Shown here one piece after another: positions 16,842 through 24,104 of a stretch of 38,361 bases of DNA. How positions within the stretch are numbered: the stretch's first letter is position 1; each line of letters begins with the position of its first letter. A program made the translations under genes and the position numbers. This DNA is from Caryophanales bacterium UBA7057 (GTDB lineage: Bacteria; Bacillota_I; Bacilli_A; RF39; UBA660): assembly GCA_002493865.1 (NCBI GenBank), contig DLAC01000029.1, positions 1 through 38,361 of the forward strand, written 5' to 3'. The notes under the pieces are model-generated. The model saw only the letters and a list, made by a program, of their open reading frames with translations. It ran no database searches and had not been told where the DNA came from.

Positions 16842-17471
16842 TTATGCACCTCCGATAATTTGATCTACAATTTTTAGATAATCTAGTCTAGGGAACATAG
16901 ATTCTTCTATTTTATATCCTTTTTCTAGAAAATAGGAATAAGGAACTGATTTTCTTTTTTGGGTTTCTATATAATCAAAAAGATCTTTTGCTGTTAGTAA
17001 ATAGGTTTCTTCTAATGAAGAAAAACGAACAATTAAAAATCCAATTCCACCACATTTTGTAATGTTTTTAAGATGTGTTAACTGATGCGTGTGAATATTA
17101 TCTAGTGGAAACGATGTCTTTAATTTGGTTTCCTTTGCTTCAAAGTCGATATATTTTCCACGATAGATGCCATTATAATCTGTAGTGGATGGTGATTCAA
17201 AGTAAGCCTCTTTAATTTTAACAGCCGTTATATGATTTCCTTTGGATGGGTAATCGACTTTTACTAACTTAATGGGAGTCGGTTTCTTATAGATATAGGC
17301 GAGTTCCATTTGACGATAGTATTCATTCGATTTATTTAAATCCTCTTCTAGACCCATTCCACGCCCAGCATAATTTGTCTTTTTCTGATGTAATAATTGA
17401 TATAGTTCATTTTGATAAGTGCCACTAGTTTCTGTTTTATTTTGAGTGTTTGCTGTGTTTTCTCTTTTCAT
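16842..17471 (-). CDS. recU: Holliday junction resolvase RecU
   Basis: RecU cuts Holliday junctions in recombination and chromosome segregation, acting with RecA and RuvAB. The 209-aa protein starts with a basic, Asn-rich tail, then NYAGRGMGLEEDLNKSNEYY, the catalytic region TDYNGIYRGKYIDFEAKET with its Asp and ExK, and GGIGFLIVRF, ending within the family's typical length. The gene precedes ponA with a 1-nt gap, an arrangement also found in B. subtilis. A TATAAT (17494-17489) lies just upstream. Confidence 0.95.
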   Translation of the reverse strand: MKRENTANTQNKTETSGTYQNELYQLLHQKKTNYAGRGMGLEEDLNKSNEYYRQMELAYIYKKPTPIKLVKVDYPSKGNHITAVKIKEAYFESPSTTDYNGIYRGKYIDFEAKETKLKTSFPLDNIHTHQLTHLKNITKCGGIGFLIVRFSSLEETYLLTAKDLFDYIETQKRKSVPYSYFLEKGYKIEESMFPRLDYLKIVDQIIGGA

Positions 17472-17779
17472 AATGTCACCTATACTACATTATACTATAG
17501 AATTCCTTTTTTTACCATGCTTTTTTTTCTTGTTTTTTATGTACTTTTCTGTAAGAAAATAGGCTCGTATTTTTTCTAGTTTTGTCGAATTTGATGAAAA
17601 AACAGGAAAAATGTTGTAGATTTATGTTGAGGTGATCAAAGTGAGCTATCTTTATATCATTGAAACTTTAGGAAAAATGGAACAAGATACACTGATGATT
17701 CAGCTTTATATGAGTACAAAGTGTTATCATCGTGGTATAATGAAAAGTAGAAAACTGTTACTGAAGGAGAATGATCAGT
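17472..17779. other. 308-bp divergent region between recU and the GDPD gene
   Basis: On the minus side it carries the -10 of recU (TATAAT, 17494-17489). On the plus side it carries a strongly initiated small ORF at 17641 and a second TATAAT at 17736-17741 that may serve the GDPD gene. No other feature is seen. Confidence 0.5.
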
Positions 17780-17799
17780 ATGAAGGAGAAATTTTCTAA
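17641..17799 (+). CDS. Possible 52-aa protein with a near-perfect Shine-Dalgarno
   Basis: A GTG-started frame encodes 52 residues (MSYLYIIETLGKMEQ...DQYEGEIF). Its start is preceded by GAGGTGATC (17629-17637), nine nucleotides complementary to the usual 16S 3' end, with the GAGG core 8 nt from the GTG. It overlaps the start of the GDPD gene (17780) by 20 nt in another frame. No family is recognised and a TATAAT lies within it, so it may instead be a leader ORF that controls the next gene, or chance. Confidence 0.4.
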   Translation: MSYLYIIETLGKMEQDTLMIQLYMSTKCYHRGIMKSRKLLLKENDQYEGEIF

Positions 17800-18496
17800 C
17801 ATTATATCTCATCGTGGATACCATGGAAATGGAGTCGTTGAAAATACGATGTTAGCCTTTTCTAAGAGTATTTCTTATTCTTTACCTATTGAACTTGATG
17901 TTTATTTGACAAAGGATTCAAAACTTGTTGTATTTCATGATAGTAATCTAAAGCGTTTGATGGGTGTAGATAAAAAAATAGAAGAGTGTACTTATCCTGA
18001 ACTCTTAAACTATTCATTTTTAGGTGGGGAAGGGACAATTCCTTTATTTTCTGAAGTTTTGGAATTGGTATCTGGCAAAGTTCCTTTACTCATCGAAGTA
18101 AAACGAGCCAAAAATTATCATAAAACTTGTTGTGCATTGATGGGCAGTCTTTTAAATTATTCTGGGAAGGTTCAAATTCAATCATTTGATTTTCGAATTG
18201 TTCGTTGGTTTTTAAAGAAAAAAAGGTATCCGACAGGGCTTTTAATTTCATCCAATCCAAAAGAACAATACTATTGGTATTATTTATTAGTAAATTCAGC
18301 ATTCTTTGTCAAACATTTTGTTCGACCAAATTTTGTTTCTTATGATCTTAGAGGTGTACCAACTCCATTTTTAAAGGAAATTCGTTCATACGGTATTCCT
18401 ATTTATTTGTGGACTATTCGTACTAAAAAAGATTTAAAACTTGCACATAAATATGGGGATTATTATATTGCAGAAGAGCTTGACTCTTTCAATTGA
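17780..18496 (+). CDS. Glycerophosphodiester phosphodiesterase family protein
   Basis: This 238-aa protein hydrolyses glycerophosphodiesters to glycerol-3-phosphate and an alcohol. The GDPD motifs are HRGYHGNGVVENTMLAF (catalytic His-Arg and Glu-Asn), ELDVYLTKDSKLVVFHD (metal ligands Glu, Asp and His), LLIEVKR (Glu, Lys) and a final YLWTIRT strand. No signal peptide or membrane segment is present, so it should act in the cytoplasm. The ATG at 17780 has AAGGAG 10 nt upstream; the ATG at 17771 is only 1 nt from it. Phospholipid turnover is a plausible role, given pgsA nearby. Confidence 0.88.
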   Translation: MKEKFSNIISHRGYHGNGVVENTMLAFSKSISYSLPIELDVYLTKDSKLVVFHDSNLKRLMGVDKKIEECTYPELLNYSFLGGEGTIPLFSEVLELVSGKVPLLIEVKRAKNYHKTCCALMGSLLNYSGKVQIQSFDFRIVRWFLKKKRYPTGLLISSNPKEQYYWYYLLVNSAFFVKHFVRPNFVSYDLRGVPTPFLKEIRSYGIPIYLWTIRTKKDLKLAHKYGDYYIAEELDSFN

Positions 18497-18521
18497 CTTT
18501 TAGTCCGTTTTTTGGGATAAT
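18493..18521 (+). promoter_or_regulatory. Promoter of gpsB (possibly also rnpB)
   Basis: TTGACT (18493-18498) and GATAAT (18516-18521) are separated by 17 bp, about 27 bp before the gpsB start. The -35 overlaps the GDPD stop codon. Confidence 0.65.
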
Positions 18522-18547
18522 AATAGCGTAAGGGATTGGTGATAAAA

Positions 18548-18913
18548 ATGATGCAGGATAAGATTTCTCTCACACCACAAGACATTCTAGAAAGAGAATT
18601 TAAAATTGATACCAGAGGATATCGTTTAAAAGAAGTAGATCAATTTCTAGATCAAATTATTGGGGATTATGAACAATTTTATAGCATTATTAAAGGTCTA
18701 GAAAAGGAAAAAGAAGATCTATTAAAAGAAATTATGAACTTGAAGAGAGAACTCAGAAATGTTAGAATGAGTATTGATATTGCGAAAACCAGTGATAAAG
18801 AGGTTACCAATATGGATATTATTCGTCGTGTCTCTAATCTTGAAAAAATTGTCTATGGAAAAAGTTCTGCTTTGAGTGATGAGGTTAGTGATTTAGAAAG
18901 CGATGAGGAATAA
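18548..18913 (+). CDS. gpsB: Cell division protein GpsB (DivIVA-related)
   Basis: GpsB links the division and elongation machines and binds class A PBPs. The 121-aa protein has the DivIVA/GpsB N-terminal domain: LTPQDILEREFK, RGYRLKEVDQFLDQIIGDYE, then a coiled coil (about 45-80) and a C-terminal helix (VTNMDIIRRVSNLEKIVYG) typical of GpsB trimerisation. The acidic tail ends SDEE. The ATG at 18548 aligns with the start of B. subtilis GpsB; the next ATG at 18551 is equally possible. rnpB follows directly, as in B. subtilis. Confidence 0.92.
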   Translation: MMQDKISLTPQDILEREFKIDTRGYRLKEVDQFLDQIIGDYEQFYSIIKGLEKEKEDLLKEIMNLKRELRNVRMSIDIAKTSDKEVTNMDIIRRVSNLEKIVYGKSSALSDEVSDLESDEE

Positions 18914-18919
18914 GAAATC

Positions 18920-19280
18920 AATGATAGTACTTTGACAAACGCTATATTTTTATAATATAGAGGAAAGTCCATGCTCACAAAAGCTGGAATGCTTTTAGTG
19001 TTCGTGCTAAGGGAAAAAATAACCTTAGGTAGCATTCGCTAACGGCGACGAGGTTTCCTAAGTTCTTTGGAATAAGGAAATAGTAGTTGTAAAGTGCCAC
19101 AGAGACGATTTTTTTCGAAAGGAAAAGGTGAAACGTGGTAAACCCCGCGAGTGAGAAACCCAAATTTGGTAGGGGAGCTTCGAGGAAGGAATCATAACGG
19201 AATCGAGGACCGATATTCGGTAGATAAATGTTTGTCACCTAGGAATAGGTACAGAACATGGCTTATAAAGTATTATTATT
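18920..19280 (+). ncRNA. rnpB: RNase P RNA, Bacillus type (type B)
   Basis: RNase P RNA is the catalytic RNA that trims tRNA 5' ends. The conserved core is clear: GAGGAAAGTCCATGCTC near 18960, GTGCCACAG near 19095, GTAAACCCC and GAGAAACCCAAATTTGGTAGGGG near 19140-19175, and ACAGAACATGGCTTAT near 19250-19266. The AAATTTGGTAGGGG region and overall layout match the type B RNA of Bacilli. The ends are set by the P1 helix, where 18920-18933 pairs with 19267-19280 over 14 bp with two G-U pairs. Length is about 361 nt, slightly short of B. subtilis (about 400). No clear terminator follows. Confidence 0.95.
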
Positions 19281-19302
19281 TTGATTAATTGAGGTGTTTT
19301 AA

Positions 19303-19800
19303 ATGAAAGAAATTGGGAAGTATTTAAAGCAAGCTCGGATAAAAAATGGTGTCAGTTTAGAAGAAGCCAGTGAAGACTTGAATATGTCTATGATACAACT
19401 CGAAAATATTGAGGATGGGAATGTTCGTGCATTTAAGGATATCTTTACTCTTCGAGATTATGTCAAAGACTATGCAAAGTATTTGGGCTTGAACGTCAAT
19501 AAATTATCCGATGAATTTAATGATTTTATGTTTGAAAGGACTTCTAAGATTTCTGTTTCAACGGTCATGGAAAAGAAAGAAAGTGCTACAGTAGACGAAA
19601 AGAAAAAACAAATTTCTTCTCCTTATACACAAATCAAAGATAGAAAAGAGATTCCATTAAAACCTATTTTAGGAGTGTTAATTGGATTTGTTTTGATTTT
19701 GTTGATATTCTTTATCATGAATAAAGTTTCTTCAAAAGAACCTACGATTACTGATGAATTGTTGGGAAATGGAAGTGAATATTATGAATTTACCTACTAA
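19303..19800 (+). CDS. RodZ/YmfM-like membrane protein with HTH domain
   Basis: The 165-aa protein has an N-terminal helix-turn-helix (about 1-70: IGKYLKQARIKNGVSLEEAS...LENIEDGN) and one membrane helix (121-140, PILGVLIGFVLILLIFFIMN), with a short outer tail. This is the layout of RodZ and YmfM, which tie MreB to the membrane and affect cell shape. The large extracellular domain of Gram-negative RodZ is missing. pgsA starts 17 nt before its stop, as in the ymfM-pgsA pair of B. subtilis, which supports the assignment. Confidence 0.85.
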   Translation: MKEIGKYLKQARIKNGVSLEEASEDLNMSMIQLENIEDGNVRAFKDIFTLRDYVKDYAKYLGLNVNKLSDEFNDFMFERTSKISVSTVMEKKESATVDEKKKQISSPYTQIKDRKEIPLKPILGVLIGFVLILLIFFIMNKVSSKEPTITDELLGNGSEYYEFTY

Positions 19801-20371
19801 GTTAACGGTTGCTCGAATTGTATTTTCGATTATTTTAATTGGAGTTTTGGTGTTTCCATTTGATATGATTGGAGTAGAAATTCCTGTCGTTCGTACTGTG
19901 ATTGATTTAGATTTACGGTATGTCATTGCAGGGTGTATCTTTATTATTGCGTGTATTACAGATTTTTTTGATGGATATCTTGCAAGAAAATATGATATGG
20001 TGACAAATCGTGGAAAGATTTTAGATGCAATTGCGGATAAGATTTTAGTAAATCCAATTCTTATTGTCTTCACAGCAGAAGGACTAATTCATCCGTTGAT
20101 TCCAGTCATTGTAGTAGCGAGAGACATCGTTGTAGATACGATTCGTATGGAAGCAGCTTCTAAAGGAAAAGTTGTTGCAGCTATTCATTCTGGTAAAATT
20201 AAAACGGCAACTATGATGATTGGTATGACTCTTTTATTCTTTAGTAATATGCCATTTGAATATGTAGGAATTAGAGTGGATTTATTCTTTATTTATTTTG
20301 CAACGATTATGTCTTTAGTATCTATGGTACAGTATTATTCAATGAATAAAAATATTCTTTTCGAAGATTAA
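19784..20371 (+). CDS. pgsA: CDP-diacylglycerol-glycerol-3-phosphate phosphatidyltransferase
   Basis: PgsA makes phosphatidylglycerol phosphate, the first committed step to anionic phospholipids, in the membrane. The 195-aa protein has the CDP-alcohol transferase motif D-G-x2-A-R-x8-G-x3-D-x3-D (FFDGYLARKYDMV ... GKILDAIADK) and about five membrane segments. The N terminus MNLPTKLTVARI is typical, so the start at 19784 is chosen; GGAAGTG lies 6 nt upstream. It overlaps the RodZ-like gene. It lies directly before recA, without the cinA often found between. Confidence 0.93.
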   Translation: MNLPTKLTVARIVFSIILIGVLVFPFDMIGVEIPVVRTVIDLDLRYVIAGCIFIIACITDFFDGYLARKYDMVTNRGKILDAIADKILVNPILIVFTAEGLIHPLIPVIVVARDIVVDTIRMEAASKGKVVAAIHSGKIKTATMMIGMTLLFFSNMPFEYVGIRVDLFFIYFATIMSLVSMVQYYSMNKNILFED

Positions 20372-20392
20372 AGTCCCGACGGACTTTTTTTT
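20371..20392 (+). terminator. Terminator after pgsA
   Basis: AAGTCC, loop CGAC, GGACTT, then eight T. It begins on the last base of the pgsA stop codon and separates pgsA from recA transcription. Confidence 0.8.
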
Positions 20393-20432
20393 CTGTATAA
20401 TAATAAGTAGAAAAGCATATTTTACATAAGAA

Positions 20433-20446
20433 CAAACATTTGTTTG
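20433..20446 (+). promoter_or_regulatory. Candidate LexA (SOS) box of recA
   Basis: CAAACATTTGTTTG is a symmetric CAAAC-N4-GTTTG site close to the Bacillus LexA box CGAAC-N4-GTTCG. It lies 9 bp upstream of the recA -35, so LexA control is plausible but the half-sites are imperfect. Confidence 0.5.
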
Positions 20447-20455
20447 AAAAAAGTA

Positions 20456-20484
20456 TTGCATTTTTGAAAAAAATATATTATGAT
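20456..20484 (+). promoter_or_regulatory. recA promoter
   Basis: TTGCAT (20456-20461) and TATGAT (20479-20484) are separated by 17 bp, about 33 bp before the ATG. Confidence 0.5.
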
Positions 20485-20517
20485 TGAATTGTCAGGATAT
20501 GAATGTAGGAGGTTTTT

Positions 20518-21531
20518 ATGGCAAAGACAGACAATAATACAAATAAGGATATGGCTTTAGAAAAGGTTTTAAGCGATATTGAAAAACAATTTGGAAAAGG
20601 TTCTATTATGAAACTTGGGGATAATAAGCATTTAGAATTAGATGTAACTCCGAGTGGAAGTTTATCTTTAGATATAGCTTTGGGAGTTGGTGGTTATCCT
20701 AAGGGAAGAATTATAGAAATTTATGGGCCTGAATCTAGTGGTAAAACAACGTTTGCACTTCATGCAATCGCAGAAGTTCAAAAAAGAGGGGGAAGAGCAG
20801 CTTTTATTGATGCAGAACATGCACTTGACCCTGTGTATGCAAAGAATTTGGGTGTCGATATTAATGAGTTGTTACTTGCACAACCAGATACTGGAGAACA
20901 AGCATTAGAAATTTGTGAGGCTTTGGTTCGAAGTGAAGCAGTCAGTATCGTTGTCATCGATAGTGTTGCTGCTTTAGTGCCACAGGCTGAAATTGATGGA
21001 GATATGGGAGATGCGCATGTAGGACTTCAAGCAAGACTGATGAGTCAAGCACTTCGTAAACTTTCTGGAACAATTAATAAAACAAAAACCACTGCTATTT
21101 TTATTAACCAATTAAGAGAAAAAGTAGGAGTTATGTTTGGAAATCCAGAAACAACTCCAGGTGGACGTGCACTTAAATTCTATGCAAGTATTCGTCTAGA
21201 TGTCAGAAGAAGTGAAGCATTAAAAATGGGAGACGGAATTGTTGGAAATAAAACGACGGTGAAGGTAGTCAAGAATAAAGTGGCTCCTCCATTTAAAACG
21301 GCTGTGGTTGATATCATGTATGGAGAAGGCGTTTCTCATGAAGGAGAATTAATTGACCTTGCTAGTGACTGCGGTATTTTAGAAAAAAGTGGTGCATGGT
21401 ATTCTTATCATGGAGAAAAGATTGGACAAGGAAAAGAAAACGTTAAATTATTCTTGAAAGATCATAAAGACTTAGCATCAGAAATTGAAACAGCTGTACG
21501 TGCTTATTATACGATTGAAGAGAAAAATTAA
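20518..21531 (+). CDS. recA: Recombinase RecA
   Basis: RecA forms filaments on single-stranded DNA for strand exchange and triggers the SOS response by LexA cleavage. The 337-aa protein has Walker A GPESSGKTT (70-78), Walker B VSIVVIDSVAALVP, loop L1 AEIDGDMGDAHVGLQARLMSQALRK (shown in part only by its position near 155-180), and the L2-adjacent NQLREKVGVMFGNPETTPGG. It is slightly short because the acidic C-terminal tail of other RecA proteins is reduced to EEKN. GGAGG precedes the ATG at good spacing. Confidence 0.98.
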   Translation: MAKTDNNTNKDMALEKVLSDIEKQFGKGSIMKLGDNKHLELDVTPSGSLSLDIALGVGGYPKGRIIEIYGPESSGKTTFALHAIAEVQKRGGRAAFIDAEHALDPVYAKNLGVDINELLLAQPDTGEQALEICEALVRSEAVSIVVIDSVAALVPQAEIDGDMGDAHVGLQARLMSQALRKLSGTINKTKTTAIFINQLREKVGVMFGNPETTPGGRALKFYASIRLDVRRSEALKMGDGIVGNKTTVKVVKNKVAPPFKTAVVDIMYGEGVSHEGELIDLASDCGILEKSGAWYSYHGEKIGQGKENVKLFLKDHKDLASEIETAVRAYYTIEEKN

Positions 21532-21543
21532 AAGAAATTTTTG

Positions 21544-21565
21544 GAGGAATTTACTTCCTCTTTTT
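21544..21565 (+). terminator. Terminator after recA
   Basis: GAGGAA, loop TTTAC, TTCCTC followed by five T. Confidence 0.75.
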
Positions 21566-21618
21566 GTTTGTAAATTTTCAAATTTATGATAGGATGGTTA
21601 TAATAGGAGTGAGTAAGG

Positions 21619-22341
21619 ATGAAAGTATTAGAGGCGACTGGAATCAGGAAGAAATTTGGAAAAAATGAAGTTTTAAATTCTGTTGATATTTCCTTAGAAG
21701 AAGGAGAAATCGTTGGTTTTGTAGGACCTAATGGGGCTGGGAAGTCTACATTTATTAAATCAATTTTGGGTCTTTATCACATAGATAGCGGATCGATTCA
21801 AATTTGTGGCTTTGATGTAGAAAGAGACTTTGAAAATGCTTTAAAAAATGTTGGATGTATTATAGAAAATCCTGATTTATATGATAATATTTCAGGAAGA
21901 AAAAATTTAAAAATCGCATCTTTAATGCATGGCTTAAAGAAAAACACGAAAAGTATGGAGACCATTATTAAACTTGTGAAATTAGAAAATAGGATTGATG
22001 ATAAGGTAAAGACTTATTCACTTGGCATGAAACAACGTTTGGGACTTGCACAAGCGCTTTTAAATCAACCTAAATTATTAGTATTAGATGAACCAACGAA
22101 TGGTCTAGATCCTCTTGGGATTAAAGAGTTAAGAAGTATGCTAAAAGAAATTAATAAAGTATATGGAATGACTATTTTCATATCTAGTCATATCCTGTCC
22201 GAAATAGAAAATGTATGTGACCGTATTATTATGATTGATCATGGATCCATTGTTGAAAATGTTACAATCGATGAAATTAAGAATAAAAATGTCAGTTTAG
22301 AAGAAGAGTTCCTAGAAAAAACAACGGGTAGTATAGGGTAG
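21619..22341 (+). CDS. ABC transporter ATP-binding protein (BcrA-like)
   Basis: The 240-aa ATPase has Walker A GPNGAGKST (36-44), the signature YSLGMKQRLGLAQ, Walker B LLVLDEPTNGLDP, and the H-loop SSHILSEIE. It belongs to the family that powers ABC2-type exporters for bacitracin, lantibiotics or other lipophilic compounds. The permease gene starts 8 nt downstream. A cargo is not visible: no two-component system, immunity peptide or biosynthetic gene is adjacent. Confidence 0.92.
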   Translation: MKVLEATGIRKKFGKNEVLNSVDISLEEGEIVGFVGPNGAGKSTFIKSILGLYHIDSGSIQICGFDVERDFENALKNVGCIIENPDLYDNISGRKNLKIASLMHGLKKNTKSMETIIKLVKLENRIDDKVKTYSLGMKQRLGLAQALLNQPKLLVLDEPTNGLDPLGIKELRSMLKEINKVYGMTIFISSHILSEIENVCDRIIMIDHGSIVENVTIDEIKNKNVSLEEEFLEKTTGSIG

Positions 22342-22349
22342 GTGTGTAT

Positions 22350-24002
22350 ATGAAAATGATTCAATTAGTGCGATGCGAATTTATTAAAAACTTTTCTATG
22401 AAAAGATTAATTGTTACAGTATTAGTTCTTACTTTATGTTGCTTTGGTTTCATTAAATTTGAAGAATTCTATAAGGGTAATTCCTATTCTGAACCCTTAC
22501 TAGTATCAGAAAAAGAATTTGAAAGGCGTTATGAAAATGCAAAAAAGGATTATGCAGACGCTGATGATGTGATTCAGGAGGGAATTTTTTCCTCTTATGA
22601 AAAAATCTTATCTACTTATCAATTACTGGGAAAAGAATTATCTAACTCCGGAAAGAACAGTTGGCAAAAAGAAACCTTATATACACTTCAATATTATATG
22701 CCACAGTTAGAAGCAATGATTACATTAAAGGAAAACTATCAGAGTCCTACCTTAAAGACTTATCTAGAAAATCATGAGAAGTATAATGTTTCTAATGAAT
22801 CTGTTTTTGTAGAAGCCCATTATATTTCTACACTCAATCATTATTTTGATTTTGAACTTTCAGAGATTGAAAAAGAAATTACTTTTTTAAAATCTCAAAT
22901 TTCTTTGTTAGAGGAAGCAATTCAAAAGAATTTGTATTATCTTGTCAGTCAATTTAGTTATAATCAGATTTTATTTGATGCTGAAAAACATGATGTTGCG
23001 CTTAGCAAAGCTGCTGTAGAAACCTATCAATACATGATAAAAAGAAAAATTTTGGATCCTAATGATTATCGAGCTCTCAATGCGAGGGAATATCAGTTTC
23101 TTGCGTATAATGAGGAAGAAAGACATATTCCAACATTAGAAGAATATAAGAAGGGTCTTGTCAATCCAGCTTTTAATGGATATGAAGCAAGTAAAAGATA
23201 TAATCTCATTATGAGAGAAGAACAAAACAAGCAAAAAAAGATTCTAAAGTATGCAATGGATCATGAGTTAAAGCATGACGTATATCTAAAGGGAGATGAT
23301 GTAGATTCGCTTTATTCAACCTCTAAGAATTTTATGAACTTGGGTCTTCATCTTGGAATTGTCATTTTATTCTTATCTGCCATTTATCATGCAGGAATTG
23401 TTGCGAGGGAACATGATAAAGGAACGATTAAACTATTACTTACGAAGCCTATTAAACGAGAGAAAATCCTACTTTCGAAAATTATATATTTAATTTTGGA
23501 TACTTATTTACTTTGGTTATTAGGTTCCTTGATTCTGTTTTTGATGGTTGGCCTCTATTCTGGCTTTGGGGACTTATTTACCGCAAAATTATTGGTTAGT
23601 CATGGAGAAGTTGTGGAGGTCAACTACTGGTTATGGTATTTTAAAGAATTACTCATCTGTGGAATTCCTATTTGTTGTTTCCAAGTCGTATTATTTAGTT
23701 TATCTGCACTGACTTTAAATACATCGTTAACTGCAAGTATTATTTCAATTTTAACAGTATTCTCTTTTATGGTTTGGTTCCTGATTTCTCAATTGGGGCT
23801 TACTTTCTTAGATTTTTTAAGTTATACACCAATTCCTTATTTAGATTATTGGTTTGTTCGTTATAATAGCAGAATTTATCTAGAAGCAGTTGTAAGAAGT
23901 AATGTATTTACTGGTTATGGTTTACTAATTGGAATTGTTGTTGCCATTTTATTGACAATCATTACATTATTTGTTTATAGAAAAAGAGATATTAAAAACT
24001 AG
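22350..24002 (+). CDS. ABC2-type transporter permease
   Basis: The 550-aa protein has one membrane helix near the N terminus (RLIVTVLVLTLCCFGFI), a soluble segment of about 270 residues, mostly helical and charged, and about five more helices from residue 330 on. The block AREHDKGTIKLLLTKPIKREKILLSK is the conserved loop of ABC2/DUF3533-like permeases. It partners with the preceding ATPase. The ATG at 22350 is favoured over the GTG at 22344 because AGGTG is 5 nt upstream. The large outer domain may bind the cargo or a target lipid. Confidence 0.85.
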   Translation: MKMIQLVRCEFIKNFSMKRLIVTVLVLTLCCFGFIKFEEFYKGNSYSEPLLVSEKEFERRYENAKKDYADADDVIQEGIFSSYEKILSTYQLLGKELSNSGKNSWQKETLYTLQYYMPQLEAMITLKENYQSPTLKTYLENHEKYNVSNESVFVEAHYISTLNHYFDFELSEIEKEITFLKSQISLLEEAIQKNLYYLVSQFSYNQILFDAEKHDVALSKAAVETYQYMIKRKILDPNDYRALNAREYQFLAYNEEERHIPTLEEYKKGLVNPAFNGYEASKRYNLIMREEQNKQKKILKYAMDHELKHDVYLKGDDVDSLYSTSKNFMNLGLHLGIVILFLSAIYHAGIVAREHDKGTIKLLLTKPIKREKILLSKIIYLILDTYLLWLLGSLILFLMVGLYSGFGDLFTAKLLVSHGEVVEVNYWLWYFKELLICGIPICCFQVVLFSLSALTLNTSLTASIISILTVFSFMVWFLISQLGLTFLDFLSYTPIPYLDYWFVRYNSRIYLEAVVRSNVFTGYGLLIGIVVAILLTIITLFVYRKRDIKN

Positions 24003-24024
24003 GGTACATTCATGTACCTTTTTT
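24003..24024 (+). terminator. Terminator after the ABC operon
   Basis: GGTACA, loop TTCA, TGTACC, followed by six T. Confidence 0.75.
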
Positions 24025-24048
24025 AGTGTATTTAAAGTGTATTTAAGA

Positions 24049-24077
24049 TTGTAATGCTCACGATTTTATGATATAAT
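24049..24077 (+). promoter_or_regulatory. Promoter of the 607-aa gene
   Basis: TTGTAA (24049-24054) and TATAAT (24072-24077) lie 17 bp apart and 28 bp before the GTG start. With the terminator just upstream, the gene looks like an independent unit. Confidence 0.65.
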
Positions 24078-24104
24078 AACGCCTAATTAAAGGGGGATAT
24101 CATA

